A stretch of 64,000 nt of DNA from Vesta saturnalis (Eukaryota; Arthropoda; Insecta; Coleoptera; Lampyridae): contig JARFJB010002416.1 in assembly GCA_036346205.1 (NCBI GenBank), forward strand, positions 216,001 through 280,000, given 5' to 3'. Under the pieces are notes generated by a model that did not search any database, was not told where the DNA came from, and saw nothing but the letters and a program-made list of their open reading frames with translations. Each line of letters begins with the position of its first letter. The first letter of the stretch is position 1. Of the stretch, positions 55,011 to 64,000 are shown in pieces. The position numbers and the translations under genes are program-made.

Positions 55011-57083
55011 TGCGTTGACGCACCCTGTATGTATGATGTTATAATGACGTGTATTATGTGTTTTGAGTACGGCTGTATTGAGTTTGAACGAAAAAAAAAT
55101 TTTTTTTTGTGTATATGTATAATGTATGTGGGTGTATGATACGCCACTGGAAATGTAGGAGAAATATAATTCAGTATGTAGATACGTGTATTTGAATGTT
55201 ATAGAGACTTTAGTGTTGGAATAATTAGATTCTGATGAATGTAAATGTGAAGAGAAATTTGTAGATGCGACGATAATGTTTGCTACTGTGTTGCTACCGC
55301 TTTGCTACTTGATAAAGAATGGAATGTTGGTGGAAAAGGAGTAATTTTGGTCAGAAGATGTGAGGGTATAAGTGTAGAATGTTTTAGAAAATATGTAGAG
55401 AAAGATTTGGTATGTTTAAGTGTTAATTTCAGAAAGTTTTCGTAATGTTGTGCAGTTGTTTTGAGAATATGTGTATGTATATGGGATTTGGGACCTTAGA
55501 AGGTACTTATCTTTGCGTGCTTGTATAGAGGGTAGCATCAGTTGGAACTATGAAATTTTGAATGAATACTATCGGAGAATATAGCGCGGAAGGAAGACAT
55601 GTTTAAAGATGGATGACTGAAGTCATAAATAGGAAAGTCAGGGATTGACGGGGGTTAGTGAGCTTTTTCGTTTTTGGCTGTTGCTTGTGGTGAATGTTGG
55701 GGAGACGCGCGCGAGGTGTAGTGTGGTTTAGAATGGGTTAAGTTGGAGTTATATTTGTGAATAATATTGAAGGCAGTCATTGTGAAACAACTGCGTTACC
55801 CGAAAGGGGATGAATCGTATAAGACATTCATAAATAAAACAATTAATTAAATTGAGATTGAAGATAAAAATTAGTTTATTTTCAAGAAAGTAAAAAGTGC
55901 ATAAGCAGATTTATAAAAAGTTAACAGTTGTTATGTTAAAGTGTTAAGTGCAGCGCGTGTTCTTGTACCGATATTGAGTTAAAATTATTTATGGGACCAC
56001 CTTTAAGTAAACGAAATTTTCGTAATAAATTAAGCCAATGTTAAGATAATTTTTATGTGACATTAAAAGTTTATTTGTGTAAGGAAGGACTAAACTTTCC
56101 TAAAGGTTGCTAGAAATTTTAAGAGGCAACCAAACGTATACAGATTATTACTTGTTATTGGACTACTTGTGAGTACAGAAAGGAATAAGTGTTTGTGAAA
56201 TTGTGAAGCACTGGTTATGTGCCTTCATGCAATTTAAGGATTACAAATAGACTACAAATAATTGATTTACGGGAAGAAAGAAGAGCGTAGGATTAATGGA
56301 CAATTTTAAGTAAGGATTACATTTAGGTACTTTGAAAAATTCAGTTAAGCACGATTATCTTTTTGTTTTGTTCATTTGCGTAATGTTGAGTAAATATTAA
56401 TTAGTTTAGAAGCGAAAAGATAATCGTTCTCGAGTTATGTGGTTTTATTGGTTGTTTTAGTATTAAGAATTTTTGCAGAAATTAGTAGTGACGTGTGGTT
56501 TTGATTTTCAACCACGCTGTTTGTGTATGTAAACATTTGTTTATTATTTTATGCAGGACAATATATATTTATCGTTAAATTTTTATTTTGTTGTTTATTT
56601 AGCCAGTTATGAGACATAAAGAGACTAAAAGAGATGAGTTTTGAGAACTTACCTATTTACGAATGTCAATATGATTCAGAAATATTATGGAAATTAAATT
56701 AAATTTAAAAGATATCGTTCATGTTAGGAATTTTAAAAATTAATTACCGTTCCGGGAATGAATTTGAATGATCAATTTTATTTTGGAAGTTTTGGTATAC
56801 GAGGTGTATTCAAAAAGTTTTTAATAACCTGTGTAGTATTAAATATATTTGAGTTTGAGTTGAATTGTTTTGGACGAGTGTTTGTTTTAGAACCCTCGTA
56901 TGAGAGTTTACTGAGTAAGCACAATCCTACTTTCCACAATCAAGTAGGGTTAATTAACATCCAGCTTAAGACAATTATTTTAGCGAAGTTTCGATTGTGG
57001 TGGCGCCTAGAGACATATTTTTGTTAGCTGGCTTGGCAACCCGCTTACATTAGTAAGCATACACGACGCCTAGTGCGGTTTGG
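55011..57083. mobile_element. 2.07-kb insertion of unknown type within M7
   Basis: This block differs in composition from its surroundings (T/G-rich on the plus strand) and carries no LINE motif. It is flanked by ACGT on both sides. It begins TGCGTTGACGCACC, which contains the small palindrome TGCGTTGACGCA, and ends GTGCGGTTTGG. The longest frame, 56758-57027, has no recognisable domain. A TGGCGCC near 57000 and a GAGGTGTATTCAAAAAGT near 56800 recall an LTR-element primer site and a mariner end respectively, but neither is backed by other evidence. It is probably a transposon or solo terminal repeat with a 4-bp target duplication; I do not recognise it. Confidence 0.5.
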
Positions 57084-58041
57084 ACGTGTAACAGTATCTG
57101 CTATCATACTTTTTATCTCTGGTATAATTTCTTTCAGAATTTTCTTGGTTTGGTTATCCGTGTTACCTGTTACCGTGGCATAGGAATTGTTTGAAGTTAC
57201 TGGAGAAAATTTTAGTTCCTCCTTCGCCTCAAAATAAGATAACTTTTTTGTAACCTTGATTTCTTGAATTTTTATCCCTTGTATGTATTTTGGTCAATTT
57301 CTATCTCGGGCCGAGTGACGTCCTCCGCAGTTAACACATTGCACCGGTTCTTCACATAATGTACCCTCGTGGGGTTTTTTTTCCACACATGCATATATGT
57401 TCGTGTACACAAGCCATTGCCGTATGTCCAAACTTTTGGCACCGGAAGCATCTCATAGGCGGTGGTATATAAGGATGTACTCGTAGGGGGTAAATAGCTC
57501 CTATTATACTCCGGGGAAGCGATGGTTTCTCAAACGTTAAAATGTGGTTTGGTGTGTCCACCAATTCTCCATTACGCCTTGTTTTTTATACATTTAACTG
57601 CCATAACTTTTTCGCTTTTAAGGCCATCCATAATTTCTTCTAAACTACTATTCAAAAAGTCTGGACAATAAACCACTCCCTTAGAATAATTTAAACTTTG
57701 ATGTGCCATGACATTTACATCCATATCAGCTAATCTTTTTACTGAAAGCAGTCTTTTAGATTGTTGGTTAGAGACAGTCTCTATTAGCAAACCTTTCACT
57801 TTTTTAATGCTTTTTGTTTTTCCCGCAATTCCAAACATAACTTTAGCGATTAGGAAAGGTGAGATTTTGAAGAAATCACCTTCCGTCCTTTTCACAAGAA
57901 GGAACCGAGGTAAATCTACCGCCTTTTCCTTGGCGAGGCTTCGGTCAACGAGATCTCACTGGCTGGTTTTGTAGGTGGACCCTCCAACACCTCCATATTT
58001 AGAGAGCTGGCACTCAGTGAGTTTTTGTTTTTGTTGCTCAT
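57084..58041 (-). pseudogene. M7 ORF1 N-terminal part with zinc knuckles
   Basis: ATG at 58041, preceded on the minus strand by GTGGGAACAAC, the same context as in M10. N terminus: SASSLNMEVLEGPPTKPA. After a shift near 57915 comes FLLVKRTEGDFFKISPFLIA, then VKGLLIETVSNQQSKRLL and SLNYSKGVVYCPDFLNSS (57895-57572). A stop near 57575 is followed by LVDTPNHILTFEKPSLP and the knuckle CFRCQKFGHTAMAC. A second element CMCGKK and a third knuckle CVNCGGRHSARDRN are legible near 57300-57390. The part nearest the insertion reads KKILKEIIPEIKSMIADTVT, where the frame continues into 55010. Confidence 0.8.
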
Positions 58042-58395
58042 GTTGTTCCCACGAGTAGGGCAGAAATATCGGTCAGCTGAGGCAGTGCTCCCTTACCCCA
58101 GAAAGCCTAGATGCAATCGGAGGTCGGCAGTTATCCGAAGGACATGGTTCGCGATTGAATTTCGCACAATCATTCATCTCTCGGCACGATAGATTTCCAC
58201 CTTAGATTTCGACTTTGGTAATGCTGTGTGCTCAGCACATAGAACAAAAGACAGAACAGGAAATGATGTAGGACGCAACATATTCAGAAGTAGAAGAACA
58301 ACGAAGACATACGACCTGGGATACTTGGCATCACCACTGCTGGAAACAGGGGCTACTGGCCCCCCCCACCACGACGAGGTGTATCCCTTGGGGGG
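58042..58395 (-). promoter_or_regulatory. M7 5' UTR, unlike that of M1/M4/M10
   Basis: The roughly 50 bases next to the ATG resemble M10, including ATATTTCT and GTGGGAACAAC, but further upstream the sequence has no visible match to the shared GC-rich leader. The distal end is GC-rich, with CCTCGTCGTGGTGGGGG near 58360-58380, and then meets (TTA)n. It presumably holds the internal promoter. Confidence 0.55.
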
Positions 58396-58406
58396 TATTA
58401 TTATTA

Positions 58407-58800
58407 TTTTCTTTTTTTTTTTTTTGGTATAGCATCGGCTGCAGGGCCATTAGCTATTCTAACATGCGATATCAGAACTTAAATTATAATTCTTTAAATA
58501 TATCAATTTCCTTTAGAAATTCTATTAAAACGTGAACTTTTGTTACGGTGTCTTCGAAAATTTCAGAGTACGTTTTTCCAACCTTTAGTTTTTTTCTAGA
58601 ATTTTCGTATAATGGACATCCTAACAGTATGTGCCGAATTGTTAATTGCACATCACATAAAACACATTTCCTCATTCTACTAATACCTAATAGGTGTAGA
58701 TGTGCTAGTCTGGTATGTCCTATTCGAGTTCTGGTGAGTACTACCTCTTCTCTTCTTGTTAGGTGGTGATTACTGTTTCTGCCAATTATTTTTATCTTGA
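58407..58800 (-). mobile_element. M9: 3' end fragment of an I-like element
   Basis: The poly(A) tail (a T-run with one C, 58407-58425) follows a short (TTA)n tract at the 5' end of M7. The fragment contains only the end of ORF2 and is truncated at about 58800, again against (TTA)n. Confidence 0.8.
58484..58800 (-). pseudogene. M9 ORF2 C-terminal domain
   Basis: The C-terminal region: TRREEVVLTRTRIGHTRLAH (about 58770-58710), then in another frame (58675-58484) CVLCDVQLTIRHILLGC, matching the C-x2-C-x7-H-x4-C motif of M5 to M7, followed by a conserved helix-like end and stop. Confidence 0.75.
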
Positions 58801-58918
58801 TCTGCCTTAATTATTATTAGTATTGTTTTTATTATTATTATTATTATCATTATTATTATTTTTATTATTATTGTTATTATTATTATCATTACCATTCTTA
58901 TTACTATTATTATTTTTG
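58801..58918 (+). repeat. (TTA)n-rich tract between M9 and M10
   Basis: Triplet TTA with interspersed TTG, ATC and TTACTA-like units. It ends in the T-run of M10. It resembles the small tract at 51513-51535. Confidence 0.9.
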
Positions 58919-58989
58919 TTTTTTTTTTAATTGTGGAAAGACTGCTATGGTCATCTGCCCATACTTCCCTTTTTATGGTTAATTAATAG

Positions 58990-61900
58990 TTATTATAGAT
59001 TTCTTATTAGTTTTGATTGTTTCAGGAATTGTGTCAACAACATGATATGTTCTTTGTCATCTATAAATATTTCTTCAAATGTACTATTAAGTCCTAGTTT
59101 TTCACGAATACGTTTGTACATTGTGCATCCTACCAATATGTGATCCATGCTTAAATTTGTTTTGCAGTTGTTCCATATATTTCGCTATCTTTTATTCAGC
59201 AAATGGGCATGGGTGAGGTCACTGTGTTCAATGTGAGCTCTTGTTAGTGCCACTTCTAATAGTTTTTCGAGATTGCATTCTGTTTTCCACGGCTTTATAT
59301 TGTTTTTGATTTTGGATAACTGCGTGTTTGTGTTATTCCACTCTTGTTCCCACTTTCTTAATACGTAATTCTTGATTTTTTCTTTTTGTTTTGTTATTTC
59401 TGTTTTAATTGATGCATCCGGTAGTAGTTCTTTTGTAAACAGTTCTTCTATGTCATAGGTGTTATTTATGATATCTATTGCTCTAACAAGGGTGGGCTTG
59501 ACTATTGTTGGTCTTTCCATGTATTTTTCGTTGGTATCACTGTTTATGATATCGTGGTTAAGATAGTTTTGTAAAACGAGTACTTTAGCATAGTACTTGA
59601 GTAAGAGCTGGTGGTATCTAATATGTAGCGGTGGTATTGAATCTTCTGCAAAAAGAGCTGTATGTGGACTAGTGCAGAGTGCACCTATTGCAAGCCTTAT
59701 ACCGTAAGCATGTGCACTATTTAATGGTCTAAGCGTTGAGGGCCGTGCTAACGAATAAATTATGCATCCATAGTCGATGAGAGATAATACCAATGCTTTG
59801 TATAGCAAAAGCAGCGCTCTTCTTGATGAACCCCAGTTTTCATTTGCCATGCATCGTATGACATTTAATCGTGTTTTGCAAGATTCTACGATTGATTTAA
59901 CGTGCTGTTTAACGTATAACTTTGCATCGAAAATAACTCCTAATATTTTCATATGTGGGACAATAGGTATCAGTGTCCCATTAATATAAACGTTGGGGTG
60001 GTCGTGCTCTGATCTTAATCGGCAGAAGTGTATTGCCTTAGTTTTGTCTTTTGAAAAAGTGAAACCTCTTTTACTTCCAAAGTCCGTAATTTTATTAATA
60101 GCACTCTGTATGTAGTTTTTTGTCAATATTCTCCGTTGTTCTCCCTTGGAAGGGTATCAGTAGGTCATCTGCATATAAACACTTCTTGATAGGTTCATCA
60201 ATGTTATTAAGTATCTGGTTGATACCTGTCTCTGTGGAATACCGTTTTCCAGTGCGTGTGTTTCTGACAAAACGGTGCCTATTCTGACCTTAAATTTCCT
60301 GTTACTCAGAAAGCTAGCGATTAGTTTTGGAAAATTTCCCCGTATGCCCCAGTTATGAAGTTGTTCTATTATATTGAATCGCCATATTGGGTCATAGGCC
60401 TTCTCTAAATCGAATGAGACTGCTACGCTACGCTCAACTTTTCTGAACCCCTCAATAATATAGTTTTCTATGTATACTAGGTAATCGATTGTGGAATGTT
60501 GTTTCCTAAAGGCAGTTTGATGAGGGGAGATTAGATGGTTTACTTCTAGGGGCATCATTAGCCTAGCATTCACCATTGTCTCAAACAATTTACTTATGTT
60601 GTTGCATAGGGAGATAGGTCTATAGTTACTTCGGTTAGTCATTTCTTTGTTGGATTTTAGTATGGGGACAATGATTATATCAAGCCAGTCTTGGGGGAAT
60701 GTTGCTCTGGTGTAAATTTTGTTGAATACGTTTAGTAATTTTTTTTTTGCTGTTTGAGAGAGGTTTTGCAGCATAGAGTTAGTAATATCGTCGGAACCCG
60801 GTAACTTATACTTTTTGTATTTTAGGGCTGTTTCCAGATCTTCTATAGAGAATAGTTTATTGTAGTCTTGTACTAAATTGCTATCAAAATTCAGCTGTTT
60901 CTCGGATAGATGTTTGGTTTTTAAGAACGTTTCACTATAGTAGCGCGAGCTGCTAATGTTTTCAAAGAAACTGGCGAACGCTTCTGCTTGTTCTTCAGGG
61001 CTCGAGATGTGTTGATCAATAATGACCAACATTTCGGACATGACTGCCGGAGGTTTTCTAATAATTTGTTTGGCTTTAGTCCAAGCCTCCGATGGGTGTG
61101 TTTTAGCGTTTATGGAGGAGATATATTTTTTCCAAGTTGATCTTTTGCTATTTAGGATAGTTTTCCGCATGACCGCTCTAGTTTTTTTATAGTTGATCAG
61201 GTTGAGTTGGTGACCTTTTGAAGGCATTGAACAATTTTCGATTGGTTTTGATTGTTTCGTTGACTTCTTTATTCCACCACGGAACACAAGTGTTCCTGAC
61301 TTTTCCAGAGCTACGTGGAATACTCTTCTTGGCGGCATTAAGGATTTTAACCGTGAGCTCCTGTACTTCTTCATCTATGCTTTCCGATACTGTTTGGTCT
61401 ATGTTTACTTCTTGCCTGCATATTTCCCAGTTGGCTTTTATTTGTTAACCATCTCCTTGGGATGTTGTAATTTCGTTTTTTAAATCCCGTAGAGATAAGG
61501 ATTGGACAGTGATCGCTGTTTTAGAAGTCATGATGGGCACTCCATGTAAACTTCAAAGCGATACGAGGGTGAACCAAAGTCAAATCGATTACTGTAAAGT
61601 TGTTGGATTTTGCATTTACGAGGGTTGGTTCACCGGTGTTTAGTAGAACGATGTCTCTCCTTTCGATAAGCTCTTCAATAATTTTGCCTCGTTGATCTGT
61701 ATGAGTTGATCCCCATACGGTAGAATGGGCATTGAAATCCACTAACAGTAAGTACGGTTATGGAAGTTGGTCTACTACCTTTAGTAGATCTGGTAAGTTC
61801 CAGTCGAATATTGGGAAGTAGACATTGCTAATTGTAATGATCATTGGGGATTGTATTTGAGTTGCAATTAGTTGAAGTTCGGAGTTGAAAGTGGCATTAC

Positions 61901-62125
61901 TGGATGGTACTCCGTTTCTAACATATATTGCAACACCGCCACTAGCCCTTTGGTGACTTGTGTCGTTTTATTAGTACATTTATACCCTCACATAAAGAAT
62001 TCATTGCTGTTTTTTAGATGTGTTTCTTGAAGGCAAATTTGCGAGGGGGTTATAAAATTGTAATTAGCATTTTTAGGTCACAATAATGCGTTCGTAATCC
62101 GTTGCAATTCCATTGCAGGATATAT
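58990..62125 (-). pseudogene. M10 ORF2: endonuclease and RT, no RNase H
   Basis: The endonuclease (62125-61450) opens with ILQWNCNGLRTHY and a LQETHLKN motif in a shifted frame, then DFNAHSTVWG and FTVIDLTLVH (61742-61521). No in-frame ATG precedes the first motif. Linker and RT occupy an open 405-codon frame (61374-60157): KLPGSDDITNSMLQNL, NYRPISLCNNISKLFE, AFRKQHSTIDYLVYIEN, FDLEKAYDPIWRFNII and ALENGIPQ. A small deletion then removes GSVLS and the following residues. The frame shifts, and CLYADDLL is legible in another frame near 60170. The thumb and C-terminal domain (60126-59185) end in ALTRAHIEHSDLTHAHLL. The final zinc-like motif near 59150 is shifted. Confidence 0.83.
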
Positions 62126-62329
62126 TCATTATCGTGTAATAAAGCCAATTTTAGGTATCAGTAGGATAACTACAGTTATTAATAAATAACATTAAGAGAA
62201 AGGTACAACGGACTATTTACTGGTAAAACTAAGTAAGACAAACGACATAAAATATTTAGCTAAAAATATCACAGTTTGCTATCACGATCTTCAAAATAGT
62301 AAAATATCACAGGCAAAATATCACGGATT

Positions 62330-63681
62330 AAAATGACATTGACTGTTTTCGGGGACCTCTCGGTCTGCCCTTTTGCTATCCGGCTTCTTTTTTAGAGATT
62401 TTGCTTTCTCTACCACGGCTTCATCTACCGAACTGATACTTGATCCGGTAGATACTGATCTGTTCACGGCACATTTTCTTTTTTCTCCGCGTGCTTCATG
62501 CTCCATGGGTTCTCGTTCATTGGAGCATAGTGGATCTTGGGGAGGTTTTCTGCTTATGTTCAGTTCCTCCCTAATAATATTTTTAATCTCCAACATAAGC
62601 GTATTTCTTTCTATGGTACTACGGTCTACAGCTTCAGGTGAGTTTGAGGTAATTAAACTTAATAATTTTTTTTATTTCTGCGATTATATTTTGCATTGAA
62701 ATATTGCTACTGGTAGACGCTGCTACCTGTGCAAAGGTAGTTTCTTTAATAACGGCGGATCCCGCCATTTGTTTTGCCTGAAAGTAAGATATTTTATTTG
62801 CAACCATTATTTCTTGTATTTGCATTCCCTCTTGTAGGTAGGACACCGTTTCCATATTGCGGCATGTATTCCTTTACAATTAAGGCAGCATTTTGGTTCC
62901 TCGCAATGTGAACCTTCATGAGGAGCCTTTCCGCAGTTACATATTTTTTGACTACTGCGATTAGATGCTACATGCCCGAACCTATAGCAGTTATAGTACC
63001 GTAATGGTAGTGGTATACATGGGCGCACTATTAAAGAATACATTGCCACTTTTATTGTTTTCGGGAGAGTCTCTCGTTCAAAGGTAAGGACGTGGTTAGG
63101 CGTATCTATCCATGTGCCCTCCCTCTTTACTGTAATCCTTTTCACCTCTGTGACATGCTTATGGGAAAGTTCGTCTTTTACCACATCCAATGAACAATTT
63201 AGTAGATCGGGGCAGTACACTACCCCTTTATGTCGGTTTAGTGTTGGATGAGGTGTTACCTATATATCCATGTCTGCCATTCTCTTAGTCTCAAGTAATC
63301 GTTTAGGTTGGGCTCTTGTCCTTGTTTCAACTAATAGGGTACCTTTAACTTTTTTTATATTATTAACTTTACCATATAAGGCCTTCGAAATTAGAAAAGG
63401 GCTGATTTTAATAAAATCGCATTCAACCTTTTTCAGGAGCAAGAACCGGGACCATGGGGTCTCCTTCTCTTGCTTGCCCTCTTTGGGAGCTTTTTGGAGG
63501 AAGCTGCCGAAAGCCGTAAACCATTATCTTCGTCAGAAGCCGAGCAATGGTCTGTGGCACAAAGCCGGCGGGATTCGCCACGAAATTCACCGTCTTTGGG
63601 TTTTGGACTTTTAGGTGGACCCACCGCCACTTCTATATTTAAGGAGTTGGCACTCTGTGTCTTTTGATTCTGGAGGTTCAT
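62330..63681 (-). pseudogene. M10 ORF1: Gag-like zinc-knuckle protein, broken
   Basis: ATG at 63681 in the GGGAACAAC context: MNLQNQKTQSANSLNIEVAV. Basic residues and a stop follow near 63433. The RNA-binding-like region continues at 63442-63260 (KVECDFIKISPFLISKALYG) and 63220-62807 (MYCPDLLNCSLDVVKDELS, DTPNHVLTFERETLP). Knuckles: YYNCYRFGHVASNR, where the first and last Cys are lost, CNCGKAPHEGSHC, and CLNCKGIHAAIWKRC. The C-terminal part (62596-62330) has an acidic linker, and a basic KGRPRGPRK is legible in the +1 frame at about 62345-62370, equivalent to the AT-hook-like tail of M4. Confidence 0.8.
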
Positions 63682-64000
63682 GTTGTTCCCAAGAGAACGC
63701 ACTGAAGAAATATTAACTGGAGCAGAGCAGAAATACTACAACAGGGTATTTATACTGTGGGTGGCCTTTTTCCCCCACAGGCGTTCCAACGCTAAGGACC
63801 AGGCTTCCCCCTGGCCACGCTCAGGCATCCCTTCGCGCAATCCCTTCAGCACCTAAAACTGTCAAACGACCTTGTGGTTGGGGGATTTTTTATAGAGGTT
63901 ACCTTCCTCGCAGTCCGGGCGGTAAAGCCAAGACCACCGGTCGCTAGCTGTACGACGTTCCCTAGCCACGCCCTGCTAGAGTCCCTAAAGTACAATTCGC
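63682..64000 (-). promoter_or_regulatory. M10 5' UTR, partial
   Basis: From about 63774 to the window end the sequence matches the M1 and M4 leaders nearly base for base, including the stretch GGATTTTTTATAGAGG (plus strand). The segment closest to the ATG resembles M7 instead. The real 5' end lies beyond the window. Confidence 0.65.

Larger units (their letters stand above)
51535..58395 (-). mobile_element. M7: I-like element split by a 2.07-kb insertion
   Basis: The poly(A) tail is a T-run at 51535-51547 and ORF2 spans 54576-51655. The ORF1 C-terminal part lies at 55010-54739, and the N-terminal part with the 5' UTR resumes at 57084-58395. Each junction shows the four bases ACGT (55007-55010 and 57084-57087). 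Omitting 55011-57083 and one ACGT keeps the ORF1 frame open across the joint. I therefore read both parts as one element of about 4.8 kb interrupted by later DNA. It lacks RNase H and is most similar to M3. Confidence 0.75.
58919..64000 (-). mobile_element. M10: near-full-length I-like element, 5' end outside the window
   Basis: The poly(A) tail is a T-run at about 58919-58928. ORF2 (62125-58990), a spacer of about 200 bases (62126-62329, no gene), ORF1 (63681-62330) and the GC-rich 5' UTR (from 63681 to beyond 64000) are all present. The 5' UTR matches M1 and M4. No RNase H lies between the RT thumb and the C-terminal domain. Confidence 0.87.

Noticed and set aside
56795..56825. Mariner-like terminal repeat (GAGGTGTATTCAAAAAGT)
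   Set aside because: Only one end is seen, with no inverted partner, no flanking TA duplication and no transposase.
56758..57027. 89-codon frame as a host gene
   Set aside because: Isolated, no recognisable domain, inside the unknown insertion; chance open frames of this length are expected.
57000..57030. LTR-element primer binding site (TGGCGCC)
   Set aside because: Only seven bases fit, with no clear LTR boundary or second LTR; too weak to call.
58226..58432. 68-codon plus-strand open frame as a gene
   Set aside because: It lies antisense to the 5' UTR of M7 and runs into the poly(A) T-run of M9 (poly-Phe end); no domain.
1..64000. CRISPR arrays, bacterial operons, rRNA or tRNA genes
   Set aside because: The tandem repeats have no spacers, the coding content is eukaryotic LINE type, and no tRNA or rRNA fold was recognised.

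Overview
This is eukaryotic DNA with no recognisable host gene. It is AT-rich, packed with non-LTR (LINE) retrotransposons and simple repeats, and carries ORF types common in arthropod genomes: an ORF1 with a PHD-like zinc finger, coiled coil and baculovirus-FP-like domain, and a separate zinc-knuckle Gag-like ORF1. An insect or other arthropod is the likeliest source, but the species cannot be named from this window.

Two element families alternate through almost the whole window. Plus-strand copies (called P1-P15 here) are CR1-like. Where complete they carry a short 5' UTR, ORF1 (PHD-like finger, coiled coil, FP-like domain) and ORF2 (apurinic-type endonuclease, reverse transcriptase, conserved C-terminal domain). 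They end in a conserved 3' stem-loop, AATAAA and a short tandem tail such as (ATTCA)n. Minus-strand copies (M1-M10) are I-superfamily-like. They carry a GC-rich 5' UTR, ORF1 (RNA-binding-like region, CCHC knuckles, basic tail), ORF2 (endonuclease, reverse transcriptase, sometimes RNase H, C-terminal Cys/His motif) and a poly(A) tail.

The copies are separated by arrays of (TTACTA)n, or (TTA)n in a few places. Most plus copies end directly in the array with their 3' tail, and most minus copies end in it with their poly(A). 5' truncation points also fall in the array. The layout is that of two retrotransposon families using the same simple repeat as target in opposite orientations. It recalls the TRAS/SART arrangement in silkworm telomeric repeats, but in a different repeat.

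Layout: M1 (1-1738), P1-P4 (1739-5460), M2 (5886-8950), P5-P10 (9372-19790), M3 (19961-22793), P11-P12 (23481-29660), the full-length M4 (29686-35705), P13-P14 (35766-40240), M5 (40891-41897), the full-length P15 (42416-47120), M6 (47718-51512), M7 (51535-58395, split by a 2.07-kb insertion), M9 (58407-58800; no M8 is used) and M10 (58919 to beyond the window). The most complete copies are P12, P15, M4 and M10. All have frameshifts or stops, several in homopolymers, so some breaks could be assembly errors. Coordinates of degenerate copies are approximate (about 10-20 bases).
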